Part shown: positions 8,573-18,363 of the stretch, piece by piece
Layout of the letters: the number at the start of each line of letters is the position of its first letter
Position numbering within the stretch: the first letter of the stretch is position 1
Assembly (NCBI GenBank): GCA_003725745.1
Contig: RHDP01000001.1
Location: forward strand, 3,115,001 to 3,179,000
Direction of reading: 5' to 3'
Source of the DNA: Streptomyces sp. I6
GTDB taxonomy: Bacteria > Actinomycetota > Actinomycetes > Streptomycetales > Streptomycetaceae
DNA length: 64,000 bases
Position numbers and translations under genes: made by a program
Notes under the pieces: model-generated
What the model saw: the letters and a program-made list of their open reading frames with translations, nothing else
Told to the model about the DNA's origin: nothing
Databases searched by the model: none

Positions 8573-10706
8573 CTATGCACGGAGCGTCGGGCGGCGCGGT
8601 ACGCCCGAGGCGACCGCGCGCCGGCGGGGTGCCTCCGTACCCGTCCAGCACGTGCCGCGCCGGGCCAGCAGCCGCCGTAGCCAGAGTTCCGTGGAGACCA
8701 GGTCCGCGAGCCCGTCCAGGGGGACCGGCTCGCCCTCGGACGCCGCCCGCAGGGCCTTGCGGACGACCCGTGCCTCCACGATGCCCGCGTCCGCGAGCAG
8801 CGGGGTGCCGAACAGGTCCAGCAGGTGCGGCAGCGACATCCGGATCCCCGCCCGCGTCGCCGTGGTCGAAGCGGTCTGGGACGGCGCCCCCCAGCCGGGC
8901 GGCAGGTCGTGGATGCCCGCGCCGGCCAGGACCGTGCGCAGCACGGCGGTGCGTGCGCCGGGCTGGACCCGCAGCGCCTCGGGCAGGTCGCGGGCGGCCC
9001 TAACGACCTGGTTGTCCAGGAAGGGCGCGTGCAGCCGCTGGCTGCGCACCTCCGAGGCCTGCTCCATCACACGGTGGTCCGCGGCGTAGCGGGCGAGCGC
9101 CGCGCGGGCGCGGGCCTCGCCGGGGCGCTGCACGGATGTCGGCCGGGTCGCCGCCTCCTGGAGCCGAACCGATACTTCGGCGAGCGCCTCGCCGGTCAGC
9201 CAGCGCGCCGCGGGCCCGGGCCGGGACCAGGAGAGGGCCGCGAGGGACGCGCCGAGCGGCCCGTTGACGGCGGGCACCCGGCGGTTCGCCTCGGGGAGCC
9301 GGGTGGCCGCGGTCTCGAGGCCGGTGCGGTAGGGGGTGCGGGCGAGCCGCCGCGCAGCCCGGTAGACGGTGAGGGGCACGAGCAGCGAGCCGGCGGTGGG
9401 GGCGGAGGCCCGGGCGAGTGCGGAGACGGGGCGCAGGAGCGGCCGTCTCCGGCGGTCCATCAGCAGGTCCGCCAGGCGGGCCGGGTGGGCGTCCAGCACC
9501 TGCCGGGCGCCGTGCCCGGTGAAGTGGTCCGCGCTGCCGGACGCGAGGCGCCGCCGGTTGCGTTCGGCCTCGACGAGCGACGGTCCGGGTTCGTCGGTGA
9601 GGGGGCCGTCCAGGTCGGCGTAGGGCAGGGCCTCGGCGCCCGCGGCGACCACGACATGGTGCAGCCGCGGGTTCTCGGCGATGGTCCTGGCCCGTTCCCT
9701 CTCGGCCTCGTGCCCCTGCGGTGTGGCCAGGTCGTTGAAGGTGACGGCCAGCAGGCGTTCACCGGCACCGGTGCCGTGGCCGAGGATGGTGCCCGGGACG
9801 CCGGGCAGTCCGGCGGCGAGCAGGGCGAGGGTGCCGGAGGCACTGCCTCCGGAGAGGTCGGCGCCGATGCCGGGCGCGGGTGCGCCGCGGGCGGCGCGCC
9901 GTTCCGCCGGGCCCATGCCGGGCACCGGTCCCGGATCGGGCGGCAGGGTCTCGGGGCGTGCCGGGGTGCGGTGAGTCGTGCGCGTACGGCGTCGACGAGC
10001 GCGTCCCGGACGGTCTCCACGGCCCGGTCCGGGTCGAGCTGGGGTGCGGCGACGGCGAGCGAGGCGACCGGTTCGTAGCCGGTGATCTCCCGGGAGCCCT
10101 CGCGGAGGATCAGTGCGTGGCCGGGGGGATGCGCTTGACCCCGGCGTACGGGGTGGAGTCGCGCAGCGCCTCCGGGGACTCGGGGCAGGCGAGCAGGGCG
10201 GCGAGGTGCCCGATGTCGAGCTGGGCCTCGATGAGATCGGCCAGCGGCAGTGCGGCGGTCGCGTAGGCGGTGCCGTTGGCCCAGGGGGTGTAGAAGACGG
10301 GGCGGGCGCCGGCCAGGTCGCCGGTGACGGTGACGCGGCGGCCGACCTGGACGACCGCGGTGTAGCTGCCCGCCCAGGCGGTGAGGTGGCGCAGTGCGCC
10401 CCCGCGCGCCGCGAAGAGGCCGACGCGCAGTTCCTCGTCGCTGGCGGCACAGCAGCCCAGCACGGCGAGGCGGACGGCGGGGGTGCCTCCGGTGAGGCCG
10501 GGGGGCGGTCCGGCGGTGACGACGCGGACCTCGTCGGGGCGCCAGTCGCCGACGGCCCACAGGGGATCGGGGTCACCCCACAGGAGTTGGGCGCCCACGG
10601 GGTGGACGGTGCGGTTGTCGTCGCCGGAAGGGGAGGGGCGGGGTCCGGCAGATCCCGCCGTACCGAAGCTTGCGGCGATACTGCTCCACCCCACCAGCCA
10701 CCGCAT
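8573..10706 (-). CDS. Asparagine-synthetase-like / lasso-cyclase-like protein (two frameshifts)
   Basis: The repaired protein is 711 residues. The N-terminal half resembles a degenerate class II glutamine amidotransferase/beta-hairpin domain without an obvious catalytic N-terminal Cys (it starts MRWLVGW). The C-terminal half is an asparagine-synthase ATP-pyrophosphatase domain with a PP-loop variant DLSGGSASGTLAL and the later APFLDNQVV helix. The frame breaks twice: in the G run at about 10123-10128 and in GGGG at 9953-9956; adding one base at each restores a continuous family-like protein. Homologues include lasso-peptide cyclases, but no RRE protein, leader protease or precursor gene is recognisable nearby, so the substrate is unknown. 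The gene is divergent from the NsdA-like gene, 710 bases away. Confidence 0.72.
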
Positions 10707-11416
10707 CGCGCCTCCACAGCCTGTGGACAACTCTCGGCGCGCCCGATTCGGCACACCCCGATGAGGACATGCTGCCATGACAGGGGCGCACCGGAGGGGC
10801 TCCGGGTAGCGTGCGCAAAAAGTGAACGCGCCCCTGGCATTGGCCATATGGGGCCGTTCGGCCGCCGGGCGTCCGTGCCCCGGCCCGCCGATCAGCGGAG
10901 GGGCAAACACCGACGGAGGATCGGCATTCAGCCAACTTGGAGCCGGCGAGGAGCGGAAGATATCGCAAGAAACGGGGCACAGGCGCTCGGTCCGGGAGGC
11001 GGCAGCCGCCTCCCGGACCGGTCCGCCGCCCGCGGGGATTGAGGCGGCGGTGTCCCCCAGCCCATTGGATCCCTGGCCAATGGGCCGACCCACGCAGCAC
11101 TCATGGAAGCCCTCCCGCGACGGCTGGAGGAGAGCGCACGGACGGGCGCACGGCCACACGCCGGGAGCACGGTCCGCACGGGGAGTCGCACCTGAACACG
11201 CAACAATCTCGCCATCCGGAACACTGCCTCTTAACGGTAGGGATGCGGCGAACTACCCTGTGTGGCACCGCTGTTCTCCTCGGGGGTGCATATTCCCGGG
11301 GGCTCGGACACCTGCTCTTGCGTCCGGCTTCCGTGGAGTTGTCCCCTTGCGGGGAAGGGCGGAGCGAACGCCGGGCGCGGATGCCCGGCGGCCGTCTGTG
11401 TGTCGAGGGGTGGCGC
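10707..11416. promoter_or_regulatory. Long divergent intergenic region
   Basis: This 710-base region sits between the divergent synthetase-like and NsdA-like genes. I see a near-perfect long palindrome (annotated separately) and a small CCCCTTGCGGGG hairpin near 11343 upstream of the NsdA-like start. No short gene with a convincing ribosome binding site and codon bias was found. Confidence 0.45.
10988..11020. terminator. Perfect long inverted repeat (hairpin)
   Basis: GGTCCGGGAGGCGGC is followed after one base by its exact reverse complement, and the flanking C/G extends the stem to 16 pairs. No T tract follows on either strand. It may be a terminator or protein-binding site. Its place upstream of both divergent genes argues against a plain terminator. 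Confidence 0.55.
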
Positions 11417-12862
11417 ATGTCCAGGGAGCAACGCGGGCCGAACGAGAAGCTCGGCACCGTTCTCGCCCTCGCGGGAATCAGCAACGCCGGGCTCGCCCGG
11501 CGGGTCAACGACCTCGGGGCGCAGCGCGGTCTGACCCTCCGCTACGACAAGACGTCGGTGGCGCGATGGGTGTCGAAGGGCATGGTGCCGCAGGGCGCCG
11601 CGCCCCATCTCATCGCGGCGGCCATCGGGCAGAAGCTGGGCCGCCCGGTGCCGCTGCACGAGATCGGGCTCGCGGACGCCGATCCGGCGCCGGAGGTCGG
11701 TCTGGCCTTCCCGCGGGACGTGGGCGAGGCGGTGAAGGCCGCCACGGAGCTGTACCGGCTGGATCTCGCGGGCCGCCGCGCGGGCGGCGGCGGGATCTGG
11801 CAGTCGCTGGCCGGTTCCTTCTCGGTGAGCGCGTACGCCACACCCGCCTCGCGCTGGCTGATCAACCCGGCCGACTCGTCGGTGGAGCGGACCCTCCGGG
11901 GCGCGGAGGGCGCCGAGGCGCCGGAGAACCCGGACGACGGGCAGGTGCGGGTGGGCCACAGCGATGTGGCCAAGCTGCGCGAGGCGGCCGAGGACGCCCG
12001 GCGCTGGGACTCCAAGTACGGCGGCGGGGACTGGCGCTCGTCGATGGTCCCGGAGTGCTTACGGGTCGACGCGGCGCCGCTGCTGCTCGCCTCGTACTCG
12101 GACGAGGTGGGCAGGGCCCTGTTCGGCGCCACGGCGGAGCTGACCCGGCTCGCCGGCTGGATGGCCTTCGACACGGGCCAGCAGGAGGCGGCCCAGCGCT
12201 ACTACATCCAGGCGCTGCGACTGGCGCGCGCCGCGGCCGACGTCCCGCTGGGCGGCTATGTGCTGGCGTCCATGTCGCTGCAGGCGACCTACCGGGGCTT
12301 CGCCGACGAGGGCGTGGATCTCGCGCAGGCGGCGGTGGAGCGCAACCGCGGCCTGGCGACGGCGCGCACGATGAGCTTCTTCCGGCTGGTGGAGGCGCGG
12401 GCCCATGCCAAGGCGAGCGACGCGGCCGCCGCCGGGGCCGCCCTGAAGGCCGCGGAGAGCTGGCTGGAGCGCTCCCGCGAGGGCGACGCGGACCCGTCCT
12501 GGCTGGGGTTCTACTCGTACGACAGGTTCGCGGCGGACGCCGCCGAGTGCTACCGGGACCTCAAGGCGCCCCGCCAGGTCCGCCGTTTCACCGAGCAGGC
12601 GCTGTCCCGGCCCACGGAGGAGTACGTCCGCTCGCACGGGCTGCGCCTGGTGGTGAGCGCGGTGGCCGAACTGGAGTCCGGCAACCTGGACGCGGCCTGC
12701 GCCGCGGGCACCAGGGCGGTGGAGGTCGCGGGCCGGATCTCCTCGGCGCGTACGACGGAGTACGTGAGGGACCTGCTGCACCGGCTGGAGCCGTACGGGG
12801 ACGAGCCGAGGGTGGCGGAGCTGAGGGAGCGGGCCAGACCGCTGCTGATGGCCCCGGCGTGA
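11417..12862 (+). CDS. NsdA-like TPR regulatory protein containing a TTA codon
   Basis: The 481-residue protein starts at ATG 11417 with GAGGGG 6 bases upstream. The N-terminus ([23 protein letters not shown]) resembles a helix-turn-helix region, and the middle and end form helical, TPR-like repeats ([30 protein letters not shown]). This is the family of Streptomyces NsdA/NsdB and the sporulation-associated protein SCO4114, which modulate antibiotic production or sporulation. Leucine 215 is encoded by TTA (12059-12061), the rare codon read by the developmentally controlled bldA tRNA, so expression may depend on bldA. The family call is confident; the phenotype in this organism is inferred. 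Confidence 0.85.
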   Translation: MSREQRGPNEKLGTVLALAGISNAGLARRVNDLGAQRGLTLRYDKTSVARWVSKGMVPQGAAPHLIAAAIGQKLGRPVPLHEIGLADADPAPEVGLAFPRDVGEAVKAATELYRLDLAGRRAGGGGIWQSLAGSFSVSAYATPASRWLINPADSSVERTLRGAEGAEAPENPDDGQVRVGHSDVAKLREAAEDARRWDSKYGGGDWRSSMVPECLRVDAAPLLLASYSDEVGRALFGATAELTRLAGWMAFDTGQQEAAQRYYIQALRLARAAADVPLGGYVLASMSLQATYRGFADEGVDLAQAAVERNRGLATARTMSFFRLVEARAHAKASDAAAAGAALKAAESWLERSREGDADPSWLGFYSYDRFAADAAECYRDLKAPRQVRRFTEQALSRPTEEYVRSHGLRLVVSAVAELESGNLDAACAAGTRAVEVAGRISSARTTEYVRDLLHRLEPYGDEPRVAELRERARPLLMAPA

Positions 12863-12982
12863 ACCGCGCGCGTCCCGTGACGCGCGTCCCACCCGGTTTA
12901 ACGCGCTCGCCCGCGGGCCAGTGCATCATCAGGGGCGGGACGGTTTCCCGGGAGGGCACTGCCGGGCTGGAAGGTGTGTGTG

Positions 12983-14197
12983 GTGAAGGCGGCCGCGTTC
13001 GACTGCGACGTGCTGGTGATCGGTGGCGGGATCATCGGGCTGTCGACGGCGTACGCCCTGACGCGTGCCGCACCCGGCACCTCCGTGGTGGTGCTGGAGA
13101 AGGAGCCGGGCCCGGCCCGCCACCAGACCGGGCGGAACAGCGGAGTGATCCACAGTGGCATCTACTACCGCCCTGGTTCGCTGAAGGCACGTTTCGCCGT
13201 GCGGGGCGCGGCGGAGACGGTGAAGTTCTGCGCCGAGTACGGCATACCCCACGAGGTCACCGGCAAGCTGATCGTCGCCACCGGGCGGGAGGAACTGCCC
13301 CGGCTGCACGCGCTGGCCCAGCGCGGCAGGGAGAACGGCATTCCCGTCCGCGAGCTGGGCCCCGCCCAGATGGCGGAGTACGAGCCGGAGGTCGCCGGCG
13401 TCGCGGCGCTCAGGGTCGGCACCACCGGGGTGTGCGACTTCGGGGCCGTCGCCGGGCAACTGGCGGAGGTCTCCGCCGCCTCGGGGGCGGAGATCCGCTA
13501 CGGCGAGGAGGTCCGGTCCGTGGACCCACGGCCGTGGGGTGTCGCCGTCGGCACGTCCTCCGGCCTGGTCGTCCGCGCCCGCACTCTGGTGAACTGCGCC
13601 GGTCTGCACTGCGACCGGGTGGCCGCGCTGGCCGGGGAGCGGCCGGGCATGCGGATCGTCCCCTTCCGCGGGGAGTACTACGAGCTGGCGCGCCCCGAGC
13701 TGGTGCGCGGTCTGGTGTACCCGGTGCCCGACCCGGCGTTCCCGTTCCTCGGGGTCCACCTCACCCGCGGTGTCGAGGGCGGTGTCCACGTGGGACCGAA
13801 CGCCGTCCCGGCACTGGCCCGTGAAGGCTACGGCTGGTCCACCGTCCGTCCCGGCGAGCTGGCGGCCACCCTGACCTGGCCCGGTTCCTGGCGGATCGCC
13901 CGGCGCCACTGGCGCTACGGCGCCGGCGAGCTGCACCGGTCCCTGTCGAAGCGTGCCTTCACCGCGGCCGTGCGGCGGCTGCTGCCGGCCGTCGCGGAGG
14001 AGGATCTGCGACCGGCGCCGGCGGGGGTCCGGGCACAGGCGGTGCTCCGAGACGGCACCCTGGTGGACGACTTCATGATCAAGGAGTCGGCCCGCGCGGT
14101 CCACGTCCTGAACGCGCCGTCGCCGGCGGCGACCGCCTCGCTGCCGATCGGCCGGGAGGTGGCCCGGCGGGCGATGGCCCATCTGGGCCGTGCGTGA
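12983..14197 (+). CDS. lhgO: L-2-hydroxyglutarate oxidase
   Basis: This FAD-dependent enzyme of the DAO/LhgO family oxidises L-2-hydroxyglutarate to 2-oxoglutarate, a metabolite-repair reaction. The N-terminal FAD motif is VLVIGGGIIGLSTAY, followed by HQTGRNSGVIHSGIYY, a signature of LhgO. The middle has FRGEYYEL and the C-terminus GVRAQAVL. The 404-residue length is normal. Several GTG codons follow one another at the start; GTG 12983 has GGAAGG 8 bases upstream, whereas GTG 12974 would overlap it. It is followed after 63 bases by trmB on the same strand. Confidence 0.9.
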   Translation: MKAAAFDCDVLVIGGGIIGLSTAYALTRAAPGTSVVVLEKEPGPARHQTGRNSGVIHSGIYYRPGSLKARFAVRGAAETVKFCAEYGIPHEVTGKLIVATGREELPRLHALAQRGRENGIPVRELGPAQMAEYEPEVAGVAALRVGTTGVCDFGAVAGQLAEVSAASGAEIRYGEEVRSVDPRPWGVAVGTSSGLVVRARTLVNCAGLHCDRVAALAGERPGMRIVPFRGEYYELARPELVRGLVYPVPDPAFPFLGVHLTRGVEGGVHVGPNAVPALAREGYGWSTVRPGELAATLTWPGSWRIARRHWRYGAGELHRSLSKRAFTAAVRRLLPAVAEEDLRPAPAGVRAQAVLRDGTLVDDFMIKESARAVHVLNAPSPAATASLPIGREVARRAMAHLGRA

Positions 14198-14260
14198 AGC
14201 CGGCCGTGCGTGACACGGGCCGTCCCCGGTCGGCACCCGCCGCCGTACAATCAGGGCATT

Positions 14261-15067
14261 GTGTCTGAGTTCGAGAACACCACCCCCGCGGGCCCGTGCG
14301 GGGACGCTCCCCGCAACGTCGCCACCGCCCGGCCCGAGGGTGCGCCGCGCTTTCCCGACGGCCCCGCCGCCGATCCCGCGGGCGCGCACCACGAGCGGCG
14401 GATCCGCAGCTTCCAGCCGCGCCGGAGCCGGGTGACGGCCGGGCAGGCCGCCGCACTGCGGCGCCTCTGGCCGGTCTGGGGACTGGACATCGACGGGCTG
14501 CGCACCCTCGACCTGGACGCGATGTTCGGCGGACTGCCGGTGGTCCTGGAGATCGGCTTCGGCATGGGCGAGGCGACCGCGCAGATGGCCGCGGCCGACC
14601 CCGGCACGGGCATCCTCGCCGTGGACGTCCACACCCCCGGCCAGGGCAATCTGCTGGGGCTCGCGGAGCGGGCGGGCCTGGACAACGTCCGGGTGGCCAA
14701 CGGCGACGCGATCATCCTGCTCCGCGAGATGCTGCCGCCGGCCGCGCTCGACGGCGTGCGGGTGTACTTCCCGGACCCCTGGCCCAAGAAGCGCCATCAC
14801 AAGCGACGGCTGATCCAGCCCGAGTTCCTCACCCTGGCGGCGAGCCGGCTGAAGCCGGGCGCGCTCCTGCACTGCGCGACGGACTGGGAGCCCTACGCCG
14901 AGCAGATGCTCGAGGTGCTGACGGGCCATCCTGACTTCGAGAACACCCGGGCCGGCGGCGGCTACGCGCCCCGGCCGGCCTTCCGACCACTGACCCGGTT
15001 CGAGGGCCAGGGCCTCGACAAGGGCCATCTCGTACACGACCTCCTCTTCCGGCGCCGGAGCGGATGA
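14261..15067 (+). CDS. trmB: tRNA (guanine-46-N7)-methyltransferase
   Basis: This S-adenosylmethionine-dependent enzyme forms m7G46 in the variable loop of tRNAs. It shows the SAM-binding motif LEIGFGMGEATAQMA, the acidic VDVH after strand 2, and the family hallmark PDPWPKKRHHKRRL. The GTG start at 14261 gives 268 residues with a non-conserved leader of about 45 residues before the conserved RIRSFQPRRSRVT region. It lies between lhgO and the PrsW gene, all on the plus strand, and may be cotranscribed with lhgO. Confidence 0.93.
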   Translation: MSEFENTTPAGPCGDAPRNVATARPEGAPRFPDGPAADPAGAHHERRIRSFQPRRSRVTAGQAAALRRLWPVWGLDIDGLRTLDLDAMFGGLPVVLEIGFGMGEATAQMAAADPGTGILAVDVHTPGQGNLLGLAERAGLDNVRVANGDAIILLREMLPPAALDGVRVYFPDPWPKKRHHKRRLIQPEFLTLAASRLKPGALLHCATDWEPYAEQMLEVLTGHPDFENTRAGGGYAPRPAFRPLTRFEGQGLDKGHLVHDLLFRRRSG

Positions 15068-15220
15068 CGCCGAAGCCGCGGTTCACCCGAGGAGGCCGAA
15101 GCGGACGGCGCCGGGCCCCGTGCGCCGGACGGCACCGGCACGGACAGCACCCACAGCACCGTGCACCCGACGGCACCAGCGCCGTCGCGCGTTGTCCGTG
15201 CCTCTCGTTAGGGTCGTGTG

Positions 15221-16549
15221 GTGTCCGACTGGTCCCCGCAGCCGCATCCGGCCGCCCGCCCCGCCGTCCCGACGTGCGACGAGCGGCCGCTCTTCGACGC
15301 CGTGCCGGAGCGTGCCCGCTGGCGCTACAAGCCACGCCGCGACTTCTGGCGCAGCGGGGCCGTCCGCGCCTGGGCGCTGATCACTCTGCTGGCCCTCTCG
15401 GGACTGATGATCCTCGCGCTGGTGCGCGAGCAGACGGGGACAGAGGGCTTCCTGGTCGGACTCGGTCTCGCCGTGCTTCCCGTGCCGCTCCTGGCCGCGG
15501 CGTTCCGCTGGCTGGACCGGGTCGAACCGGGCCCCTGGCGCAACCTCGTCTTCGCCTTCGCCTGGGGTGCCTGTGCGGCCGCCCTCGTCGCCATCATCGC
15601 CAACACGTTCGCGACCCGGTGGATAGCGACCGCCACGGCCGACCCGACACACGCCGACGCGATCGGCGCGACCGTCATCGCGCCCGTGGTGGAGGAGACC
15701 GCCAAGGCGGCGGCCGTGCTGCTGCTCTTCCTCTTCCGGAGGCAGGACTTCACGGGCCTGGTCGACGGCGTCGTGATCGCCGGTTTCACCGCCACCGGCT
15801 TCGCTTTCACGGAGAACATCCTCTACCTCGGCAACGCGTTCGGTGAGGACCGGCAGTTCGGCACCTCGGGCTTCGCGTCCGTCACGGCGGCGACGTTCTT
15901 CGTCAGAATCGTGATGTCGCCGTTCGCCCATCCGCTGTTCACGGTGCTCACGGGCATCGGCTTCGGCCTGGCGGCGGCCTCGGCGCGGCACCGCAGGGTC
16001 CGCAGGGCCGCACTGCCGCTGCTCGGCCTGCTCCTCGCCATGGGCATGCACGCGCTGTGGAACGGCTCGGCGGTCTTCGGCCCGCTGGGCTTCTACGCGG
16101 TGTACGCGGCCTTCATGGTGCCCGCCTTCGGTCTGCTGACCTGGCTGGCGGTGTGGAGCCGGCAGCGGGAGCTGCGCACCGTCGCGGCGGAGCTGCCCGC
16201 GTACGCCGCGGCGGGCTGGCTGGCCCCGGCCGAACCGCTCGCGCTGTCCTCCATGAAGGCCCGCACGATGGCCCGGGACGTGGCGGGCCGCACCCACGGC
16301 CCGGCCGCCGCACGCGCGGTCTCCGAGTACGAGATCTTCGCCACCTCCCTGGCCTTCCTCCGGCACCGGGCGGGGCGGGGCGGGGCCGAGCCGGACTTCG
16401 CCGCCCGGGAGCAGGAGCTGCTGCACCACCTGTGGCAGCGCAGGGACGTCGCGGGCCCGGCCCTGACGTACGCCGCCCGTGCGACGGGCCGGGCCTGGCA
16501 GCCCCCGCCGCATCTGGACTACAGCGGCTTCAACCCCTACCGCGGCTGA
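15221..16549 (+). CDS. PrsW-family intramembrane metalloprotease
   Basis: This is a polytopic membrane protein of about 442 residues. After a cytoplasmic N-terminus there are about eight hydrophobic segments. The PrsW signature residues are present: the glutamate pair in VVEETAKAA, then GFAFTENILYL, and a later histidine in MHALWNG, all facing the membrane core. PrsW proteases start site-1 cleavage of membrane anti-sigma factors in Bacillus. Here the substrate is unknown; the membrane-bound sigma fusion about 9 kb away is only a speculative candidate. The last 110 residues form a soluble tail (LPAYAAAGWLAPAEP...). The start is one of two adjacent GTG codons. Confidence 0.88.
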   Translation: MSDWSPQPHPAARPAVPTCDERPLFDAVPERARWRYKPRRDFWRSGAVRAWALITLLALSGLMILALVREQTGTEGFLVGLGLAVLPVPLLAAAFRWLDRVEPGPWRNLVFAFAWGACAAALVAIIANTFATRWIATATADPTHADAIGATVIAPVVEETAKAAAVLLLFLFRRQDFTGLVDGVVIAGFTATGFAFTENILYLGNAFGEDRQFGTSGFASVTAATFFVRIVMSPFAHPLFTVLTGIGFGLAAASARHRRVRRAALPLLGLLLAMGMHALWNGSAVFGPLGFYAVYAAFMVPAFGLLTWLAVWSRQRELRTVAAELPAYAAAGWLAPAEPLALSSMKARTMARDVAGRTHGPAAARAVSEYEIFATSLAFLRHRAGRGGAEPDFAAREQELLHHLWQRRDVAGPALTYAARATGRAWQPPPHLDYSGFNPYRG

Positions 16550-16857
16550 CCGCTGCTGATCGGTGGACGGGTCGAGACCGTGGACAGGTCGAGACGGGGG
16601 ACGCGGGGAGTCGGGGCCCACCGGACGCGTGCCCTCCGGGCGGCCCGTCGCCGGTGCAGGGCACGGCCGAGGGCCCGGGCGCCGGTGGGGCGTGTGCCGG
16701 GCCGCCGGCGGCCGGACAGCAGCGGCTCCCTGTCAGACCGGACGGGCCGAAGGACGGGCGGGCCGGGGGTTACCGACGGGCCGAGGGGGATCAGAGGGGC
16801 CGTGTGGCCGAGGGGCCGGGGGATTCAGCGGGCCGAGGGACCCCACGGACCAGACGG
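16550..16857. other. Convergent intergenic stretch, no gene seen
   Basis: This 308-base G-rich spacer lies between the convergent PrsW and M23 peptidase genes. It contains loosely repeated CCGAGGGGxC motifs near 16780-16850. I see no gene and no clear hairpin. Confidence 0.4.
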
Positions 16858-17892
16858 TCATACGGAGAGGCCCTTGCCGCGCAACCATGCGGCGGGGTCG
16901 ATACCGTCACCGCCCGGTGTGTGCACCTCGAGGTGCAGGTGCGGTCCGGTGACATTGCCGGTGGCGCCGACCCGTCCGATGGTCTCGGAGGTGGAGACCT
17001 TCTGCCCCGCGCTCACGGTCATCGACGACAGATGGCTGTACCAGACCTCGGTGCCGTCCTCGAGCTCCAGAACGATGTGATAACCGTACGACCCGGACCA
17101 GCCGGCCGACTTGATCGTGCCGCCGTGCACGGCCTTGACCGGGGTACCCGTCGGAGCGGCGAAGTCGAGACCCGTGTGGTAGCCGGAGGACCAGAGCGAT
17201 CCGGCCTGCCCGAAGGTGGACGTGAGCGTGTAGGACGAGGTCGGCAGGGAGTAGCTCGCCGCAAGCTTGGCGAGTCGCTCGGCCTCCGCCTTGCGCGCGG
17301 CCTCCTCCGCGGCCTTGCGCTCGGCCTCGGCGGCCGCTTCGGCAGCCTTCGCCGCCTCGGTCTTCTGCTGTTTCGCCTCGGCGGCGGCCTGCTCGGCGGC
17401 GGCCTGTTCGGCGGCCGCCCGCGCCTCGGCCTCTGCCTTGGCCTGCTGCTGCTCGGCCTGCTGGAGGATCCGGGCGCGCAGGGCCTCGCCCGCGTCACCC
17501 CCCTGACCCACGGCGTCGGCCGAGGTGAGCGGGCCGTCGGCGACGACCTCGTCAGCCGGCTCGTCCGGCATCAAGGAGCCCACGCCGGGCAGCGACTCGG
17601 GGTCCGGGAGTTTGTCCGCGATGACATCGGGCAGGGAGATGGAGACCGCGGGCTTGTCCTGGGCGGTGGCCATGCCGCCCGCGCCGACCGCGGCGATGAC
17701 GCCGACACCGAGGACGGTGGAACTCCGCGCGAGGGCGTTGCGCTGCTTGACGACGCGGTGCCTGCCACGGACGGGACGGACCGATTCCTCGGTCGGGTTC
17801 CACTCCTCCGCCGCGGGGGCGGGAGCCCACTGGTCGCTGGGTACCCACTGCGCAGTGGGGGGCTCCTGGAGGGCAGGCTCGTTGGACGCCAC
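16858..17892 (-). CDS. M23-family peptidoglycan endopeptidase with coiled coil
   Basis: A secreted or membrane-anchored murein hydrolase of 344 residues. Order: disordered acidic N-terminus, a basic stretch (RPVRGRHRVVKQR), a hydrophobic signal/anchor segment (STVLGVGVIAAVGAGGMA), a linker, a long Ala/Glu/Lys coiled coil (about residues 140-220), and a C-terminal LytM/M23 domain with zinc ligands in YHTGLDFAAP and HLHLEVH. The GTG at 17892 has AAAGGAG about 9 bases upstream. The upstream ATG at 17970 lies inside the riboswitch aptamer, so it is rejected as start. Expression is probably controlled by c-di-AMP through the upstream riboswitch. Confidence 0.92.
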   Translation of the reverse strand: MASNEPALQEPPTAQWVPSDQWAPAPAAEEWNPTEESVRPVRGRHRVVKQRNALARSSTVLGVGVIAAVGAGGMATAQDKPAVSISLPDVIADKLPDPESLPGVGSLMPDEPADEVVADGPLTSADAVGQGGDAGEALRARILQQAEQQQAKAEAEARAAAEQAAAEQAAAEAKQQKTEAAKAAEAAAEAERKAAEEAARKAEAERLAKLAASYSLPTSSYTLTSTFGQAGSLWSSGYHTGLDFAAPTGTPVKAVHGGTIKSAGWSGSYGYHIVLELEDGTEVWYSHLSSMTVSAGQKVSTSETIGRVGATGNVTGPHLHLEVHTPGGDGIDPAAWLRGKGLSV

Positions 17893-17907
17893 GGAGGCGT
17901 TCTCCTT

Positions 17908-18045
17908 TCCTTCCTTCTCGCCTACCGGGTTAGCTGACGGGTTCGGAGCAGGAAGGTCTCCTTCGGGCACCGTGAAGCGCCCGATTCACCCCAAATAGGT
18001 GGTTCCCCGGTTCCCTTGCGGGATTCGGCGCATGCGCACGGTGCC
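17908..18045 (-). ncRNA. c-di-AMP riboswitch (ydaO/yuaA type)
   Basis: On the minus strand the leader contains GGGAACCGGGGAACCA, then GGGGTGAATCGGGCGC, then CTCCGAACCCGTCAGCTAACC and GGTAGGCGAGAAGG. This is the conserved core of ydaO riboswitches as known upstream of Streptomyces rpfA and other cell-wall hydrolase genes. It ends about 15 bases before the start of the M23 peptidase, placing that gene under c-di-AMP control, where ligand normally turns expression off. The boundaries are approximate. Confidence 0.88.
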
Positions 18046-18363
18046 GCCTCTTGCGGCGGCTGGGACGACCGCGCTGCGTTATCGAACGTTAATAGAGATC
18101 GAGGCCCGATTCCAAGCTGTTCCCACTGATCGTTAGGGGCGTTGGCCAGAACTTAACCGCAACAACCGGTTGGAAACGGGCAAGTTGCTGCCCCCTGTTC
18201 GGGCCACCTTTTCTGACGGTTCGTCAAATGTTATGCAGAGGGCTGTGTTTCGATCACGGTCCGTAGCATCACACCACTCGGCCGACGCACCCGCCGCGCT
18301 ACGCCCCACAGGCACCAACGGGGCCTGTCACGGGAGGGCCGGCGCCGTCCTCCGCCCCGCCGA

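Noticed and set aside
8573-12862. Lasso-peptide biosynthetic cluster
   Set aside because: Only a cyclase-like gene is present. No precursor, RRE or protease gene could be seen on either strand.
17893-17970. Upstream ATG start for the M23 peptidase
   Set aside because: It lies inside the c-di-AMP riboswitch. The GTG at 17892 has a better-placed ribosome binding site.
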